Shown: piece after piece, positions 61,501-64,000 of the stretch
Layout of the letters: the number at the start of each line of letters is the position of its first letter
Numbering within the stretch: the first letter of the stretch is position 1
Assembly (NCBI GenBank): GCA_018340805.1
Contig: JACMZG010001911.1
Coordinates: 33,049,214 to 33,113,213, forward strand
DNA length: 64,000 bases
From: Microvelia longipes
Taxonomy: Eukaryota > Arthropoda > Insecta > Hemiptera > Veliidae
Direction: 5' to 3'
Made by a program: the position numbers and the translations under genes
Notes under the pieces: generated by a model
Databases searched by the model: none
What the model saw: only the letters and a program-made list of their open reading frames with translations
Told to the model about the DNA's origin: nothing

Positions 61501-63514
61501 CGACAACTTTGAAAATCTTGACAGCTCAGTTTAAACACCACCGATTCTAAAAAAAAAAATCCCTACAAAAAGGCAGCGGGGAAAAAACTTTGTAAACAAA
61601 TCAGGTTATGTCACCCGTGTTTTCTTGGCGATGTTTCTACATTTCTTTTGTGTAGTTTTATTATTTAGGAAGTATGCAAATGTGAAAAAAATGAATTGTG
61701 AAGGGAAATAATAAACACAAGAAGAACCACAAACGAAGTGAACGAATGCCGGGAAGGAGGTTATTTCCCTACAGGGGTTATGGGAGTAGGGAATTTTTTT
61801 TCTCTTTCAAGAGAGGGGTTGGCAGCGGCTTCTCTGATTGGTCGATCCCCAAAATGCTTATGACCTTGGGGATTTTTAAACTTAACGATACACTGTAATT
61901 ACATTATAAACTGCCATCAGATTTCGCTCGTATCAAAATTTTTTTGCGCCATGTTCAGGCGGAGTACTTTTATAATAAATACTTTTTTATTAAATAGTTA
62001 CTTAATTTAATTATTAGTAAATAGTTAATCCCAACAAAAACACATGCGTGTAAAAAAGAGCCAAGTCTAGCGTAAAAATTTGTGAGATAATTTAATAAGC
62101 CAATTCTTAGGTTCCCAATAATGTTTGTAAATATATGAGGTCTTGGCGGTTTCACCTTGTAAGTTGGCCATTATGCACCTTAAGGTAGTGTGGTACTAAA
62201 CATCTTGTATAAAGTGTAGAAATATACTAGAATAATATATTCAGTCTATTTAATAAGCTTATTACGCATTTTTGCTGAGTCATCATTGCGGGTTAATAAA
62301 GTCATCAAAAATATTTTAAACACAGCACAGTTGTGCTGTTTGACAACGTTTTCCCCAGTAGATTTGGTAGATTACAGTGGTAGACTGATTTTTGCACAAA
62401 GGTTCAACTCTCTAGCATAATACATTAGGAGCTACGATGATAACAGACACACACACAGACAACTTTGTGAAAACCACATACAAGGCCTTAAAAGCACCTG
62501 AAACGGATAATTTCGGTGCCATCCCGATTTCGGATTTTTTCGCAAACACAAATCATTTGTGTTTGCATATAATATTGTGTTCAATAATAAATATTGAAAA
62601 TTATTACAAATTTAATAATATCAACACCAACAACGTCTTTCCACTAATTTAAATTAGTGGAAAGACGTTGTTGGTGTTGATATTATTGTAGAAAATTCCA
62701 CTGCGCTTACTGAAGTAACTGAAGTCATTATTACAAATTTAATTTATTTAGAATTAATTATTTCCATTTATTCTATATAATGTTACAACAGTATTCGTAA
62801 TAGTACAACAATTAATTTACAGCGGAAAGCAGATTATTTTAATTAACACCATAAAAGCTTGTGCTCGGCTATCAAATAATTTATATTTTCCTAATTTTAT
62901 TTCAGATTATATTTTCTTTAACGTCATATTTACATGAAATTTGATTCATTCAATATTTCATTTATAATGTAAAATAATATTTTTTATTAGTAAATCAAAA
63001 ATGTTTATAACAAAGCTAATTATATTCTAATTATGATTTCTTGATTATAATTGATAATTTTTTTACTAAGTTATTAAAAAAATTACGCGGAGGTCCACAA
63101 GCCGGGCGAACCTCTTCAGGGAAAAATGTTTAAGTATTTATTAAAAAATTATTTCTAGTTCTTACTTCTATAATTCTTATTCCTGAGTCATTGCAAATTC
63201 AATTATACTGTAACCTACCCGACAAAAAAAATATAACATCAATAGAATAAGAAAAAAGATACTAATTTATAAAGATTATCCGATAAGAAGGATCTAAGAA
63301 GTATAAATTATTGGATCTAACGTTTTGACATTTTTCAGGACAATTTACCCAAATGGTATGGAAAGATTCAAAACAATTTGGAATAGGTGTGGCTACATCT
63401 AGAAGTGGAAGAACATTCGTAGTGGTCAATTATTCTCCAGCTGGAAACCTTCCAAATCAGTTTAGAGACAACGTTTTCCCCAGTAGATTCAAATTTTCAA
63501 AAGATGAAGAGTAA
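56783..63514 (+). CDS. Secreted CAP-superfamily protein, GAPR-1-like (four exons)
   Basis: Join 56783-56859, 59092-59203, 61050-61239, 63339-63514; intron phases 2, 0, 1; 184 residues and a stop. Residues 1-19 form a signal peptide (hydrophobic LLCLVFLTLLAV, then ALA before Asp20). The CAP domain follows: C-H-N-x-Y-R at about 45-50, GINIYY at 87-92, EFWYEE at 104-109, GQFTQMVWKDS at 127-137 (CAP1 signature) and FVVVNYSPAGNL at about 152-163 (CAP2 signature). CAP2 has Val where many CAP proteins have Cys, as in GAPR-1. Human GAPR-1 is 154 residues, cytosolic and lipid-anchored; this one has an added leader and about 15 extra N-terminal residues, so it is probably secreted. CAP proteins act mainly in lipid/sterol binding, defence and reproduction; the role here is unknown. 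Oddities: the family's Glu in the GEN motif is Ile88, the usual His before FTQMVW is Gln128, and the loop before GIN is short. Asn93 (NRT) is a possible glycosylation site. Confidence 0.9.
56998..57028. repeat. Perfect 14-bp hairpin
   Basis: ATCCTTAGGGATGT / ACATCCCTAAGGAT with a 3-nt loop. Confidence 0.9.
57045..57180 (+). repeat. rep-F copy in CAP intron 1
   Basis: TTTTCATCTATGATGTCCTACTTCCCTGAAGATGCCTCCCACAGTGG, ACATTGACGAGTTTACCACC. Same orientation as the copies at 31.3 and 51.4 kb. Confidence 0.65.
58491..58556. repeat. (AT)n tract
   Basis: Interrupted AT dinucleotides in intron 1. Confidence 0.95.
58615..58935. mobile_element. rep-C fold-back copy in CAP intron 1
   Basis: The left end GTCTGCAAGCCGGGCGAATTTCTT is mirrored by the right end AAGGAAATTCGCCCGGCTAGCGGATCACTGCGCTAGA. 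Inner left-arm text CTTGCTTAGGTCTACGATTTATACTTCATAG..AGCAG is typical of the family. Confidence 0.7.
59092..59203 (+). CDS. CAP gene exon 2
   Basis: 37 residues plus one base of Leu26, from the acceptor TTTTTTACAG to the donor CAG|GTACTT. It encodes the N-terminal extension and the CHNKYRSIHQADPLYYSQQ helix, the conserved H-N-x-x-R start of CAP domains. Confidence 0.88.
59440..59755. repeat. rep-E copy 1
   Basis: TCCCAACAAAAACACAAGCGCGTAAAAAA, GTCAAGTCTAGCGTAAAAAGTTGTGA, ACGAGGTCTTGGCCGTTTCAC, TGAGGTAGTGTAGTACTAAA, TTCAGTCTATTTAATAAGC match 62028-62265 in the same orientation. This copy has an internal duplication of ATCATTGGATAAGCCTCCRATGA (59509-59570). Confidence 0.8.
59988..60147. mobile_element. 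160-bp fold-back element in CAP intron 2
   Basis: ACACACGGCTAAAACTAGTTGACAGCGTGGGAAAA..GAGCCAATGAGGTT is mirrored by AACCTTATTGGTTCC..TTTTCCAACGCTGTCAAATGATTTCAGCCGTGTGT. Arms are about 60 bp with scattered mismatches. Confidence 0.85.
60150..60300. repeat. rep-G copy
   Basis: GGCTAGGATTACCTTTCAACTAAGGTAGAACTTAGGCAGAAGGAAC..AGATTTTGATAATTTTTATC parallels about 17970-18060. Confidence 0.5.
61050..61239 (+). CDS. CAP gene exon 3
   Basis: 63 residues plus one base, from the acceptor TTTATTTCTAG to the donor G|GTAAGT. It encodes the central CAP helices (LTTKAQNKAKQLAQAD), SSHGINIYYN and the CEFWYEENKYYDY helix. The 110-codon minus-strand frame (61083-61415) is its antisense shadow. Confidence 0.9.
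62028..62265. repeat. rep-E copy 2
   Basis: Same orientation and order as copy 1 in intron 2, lacking its internal duplication. It ends TTCAGTCTATTTAATAAGC. Confidence 0.8.
62270..62545 (+). mobile_element. rep-A fragment in CAP intron 3
   Basis: GAGTCATCATTGCGGGTTAATAAAGTCATC, GGTTCAACTCTCTAGCATAATAC, GGAGCTACGATGATAACAGACACACACACAGACAACTTTGTGAAAACC, GGCCTTAAAAGCACCTGAAACGG, CATCCCGATTTCGGATTTTTTCGCAAACACAA. The usual terminal block is missing. Confidence 0.7.
62614..62687. repeat. Perfect 74-bp palindrome without spacer
   Basis: 37-bp arms with no mismatch and no loop. The axis lies between 62650 and 62651 (CACTAATTT|AAATTAGTG) and the arms contain CAACACCAACAACGTCTTTC and its inverse. 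Confidence 0.98.
63339..63514 (+). CDS. CAP gene exon 4 and stop
   Basis: From the acceptor TTTTTCAG to TAA at 63512-63514. It encodes GQFTQMVWKDSKQFGIGVAT and FVVVNYSPAGNLPNQF, the two best-conserved CAP signatures, then an NVFPSRF tail ending in acidic KDEE. Confidence 0.93.
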
Positions 63515-63664
63515 AGTGCAAAAAATTGTACCTAATAAATTTGTGATCCTATTACCAACCTACCTTATTAATAGTGCCAGGGCTTATGGCCGAACTGCAA
63601 GTGTAAAAGAAATATGTTAACCATAAGTTAAATGAAAAATTCAATGTAAATCTTTTATATTGCA

Positions 63665-63670
63665 AATAAA
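63665..63670 (+). terminator. Poly(A) signal candidate of the CAP gene
   Basis: AATAAA 151 bp after the stop codon, giving a 3' UTR of about 170 nt. An alternative AATAAA at 63534-63539 lies only 20 bp after the stop. Confidence 0.5.
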
Positions 63671-63699
63671 TGGCTTATAATTATTATTAATGTGTGATC

Positions 63700-63990
63700 C
63701 TTGCTATATCAGTGAAAAATTTTGGTTTCGCTTTTTCAAAGTGAAACGCTACAATTCAGGCTTTATTAGAACATCCTTATCCTTATCCTTACTACTTCAG
63801 ACCCGCTTCGCTCGTCCTCAGAATAAAAAAAGCCACCAAATTTTTACTAAAACACGGCTTTGTGTTGCAGTATAGCAATACATTCAGCACAATAGATTTA
63901 CATGAAGTACAGTAAATACTCGTACATTCGTTTTATTTTAAGCGATAGCCCATCTAACCACTGACCACGCTCGATGCTGCTTCTCTTTTA
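63700..63990 (+). mobile_element. rep-A 5' part, downstream of the CAP gene
   Basis: GGTTTCGCTTTTTCAAAGTGAAACG, CAGACCCGCTTCGCTCGTCCTCAG, GTGTTGCAGTATAGC, AGCGATAGCCCATCTAACCACTGACCACGCTCGATGCTGCTT. It probably continues beyond the window end. Confidence 0.6.
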
Positions 63991-64000
63991 TGATCTGACA

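Larger units (their letters stand above)
61240..63338 (+). other. CAP gene intron 3
   Basis: 2.1 kb, with rep-E copy 2 (62028-62265), a rep-A fragment (62270-62545), a 23-bp copy of exon 4 (62342-62364), a 74-bp perfect palindrome (62614-62687) and a rep-C end (63094-63125, TCCACAAGCCGGGCGAACCTCTTCAGG). The 66-codon frame at 61698-61898 has no domain. Confidence 0.75.

Overview
This is eukaryotic, very AT-rich, repeat-dominated DNA. Split coding sequence with GT-AG introns, tRNA-derived SINE pieces with A and B boxes, non-LTR and BEL/Pao retrotransposon remains, fold-back elements and long (TA)n tracts together point to an arthropod, most likely an insect. I cannot name the species from the sequence. 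There is no sign of prokaryotic operons, CRISPR or phage.

Only one host gene can be supported. It has four exons on the + strand (56783-63514) and encodes a 184-residue CAP-superfamily protein of the GAPR-1 type with an N-terminal signal peptide. All splice phases agree and the reading frame is complete. Two positions that normally hold the acidic and histidine residues of the CAP cleft appear replaced. Its introns are full of mobile DNA, including two copies of one repeat family flanking exon 3, a perfect 74-bp palindrome in intron 3, and a 23-bp exact copy of exon 4 sequence inside intron 3.

Layout: 1-1770 is an approximately 83-bp minisatellite built on GGCTCGCTTCGCTCGCC. 1787-3930 is an eight-copy 287-bp satellite, followed by a hairpin-ended tail to about 4120. 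5400-6215 (-) is a dead Jockey/R1-like LINE fragment with RNase H. 7 to 20 kb holds long (TA)n tracts, dispersed families rep-A and rep-B, and a minus-strand LINE 3' end with a 40-T tract (15.2 kb). 21.2-24.9 kb is the most structured block: a 1.2-kb fold-back element and a 2.25-kb inverted array of about 328-bp units, separated and bounded by three (TA)n tracts. 25-30 kb is mostly plain AT-rich DNA with SINE fragments. 31.3-31.9 kb carries a BEL/Pao aspartic protease fragment between other repeats. 32.8-55 kb is dispersed-repeat territory with several strong hairpins and one well-preserved tRNA-derived SINE (42.1 kb). 56.7-63.7 kb is the CAP gene.

Family labels used here (my own): rep-A, about 850 bp, contains the CGCTTCGCTCGTCC-type motif and ends with a CCTACGGTATAAATGAGG-type end; rep-B, GC-rich head plus TGACGTCA-type body; rep-C, fold-back with GCCCGGCTAGCGGA arms; rep-D, CTCCCTCGGC motif; rep-E, the pair around CAP exon 3; rep-F, CCTGAAGATGCC motif; rep-G, a pair at 18.0 and 60.2 kb. 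None is assigned to a published family, because no database could be searched.
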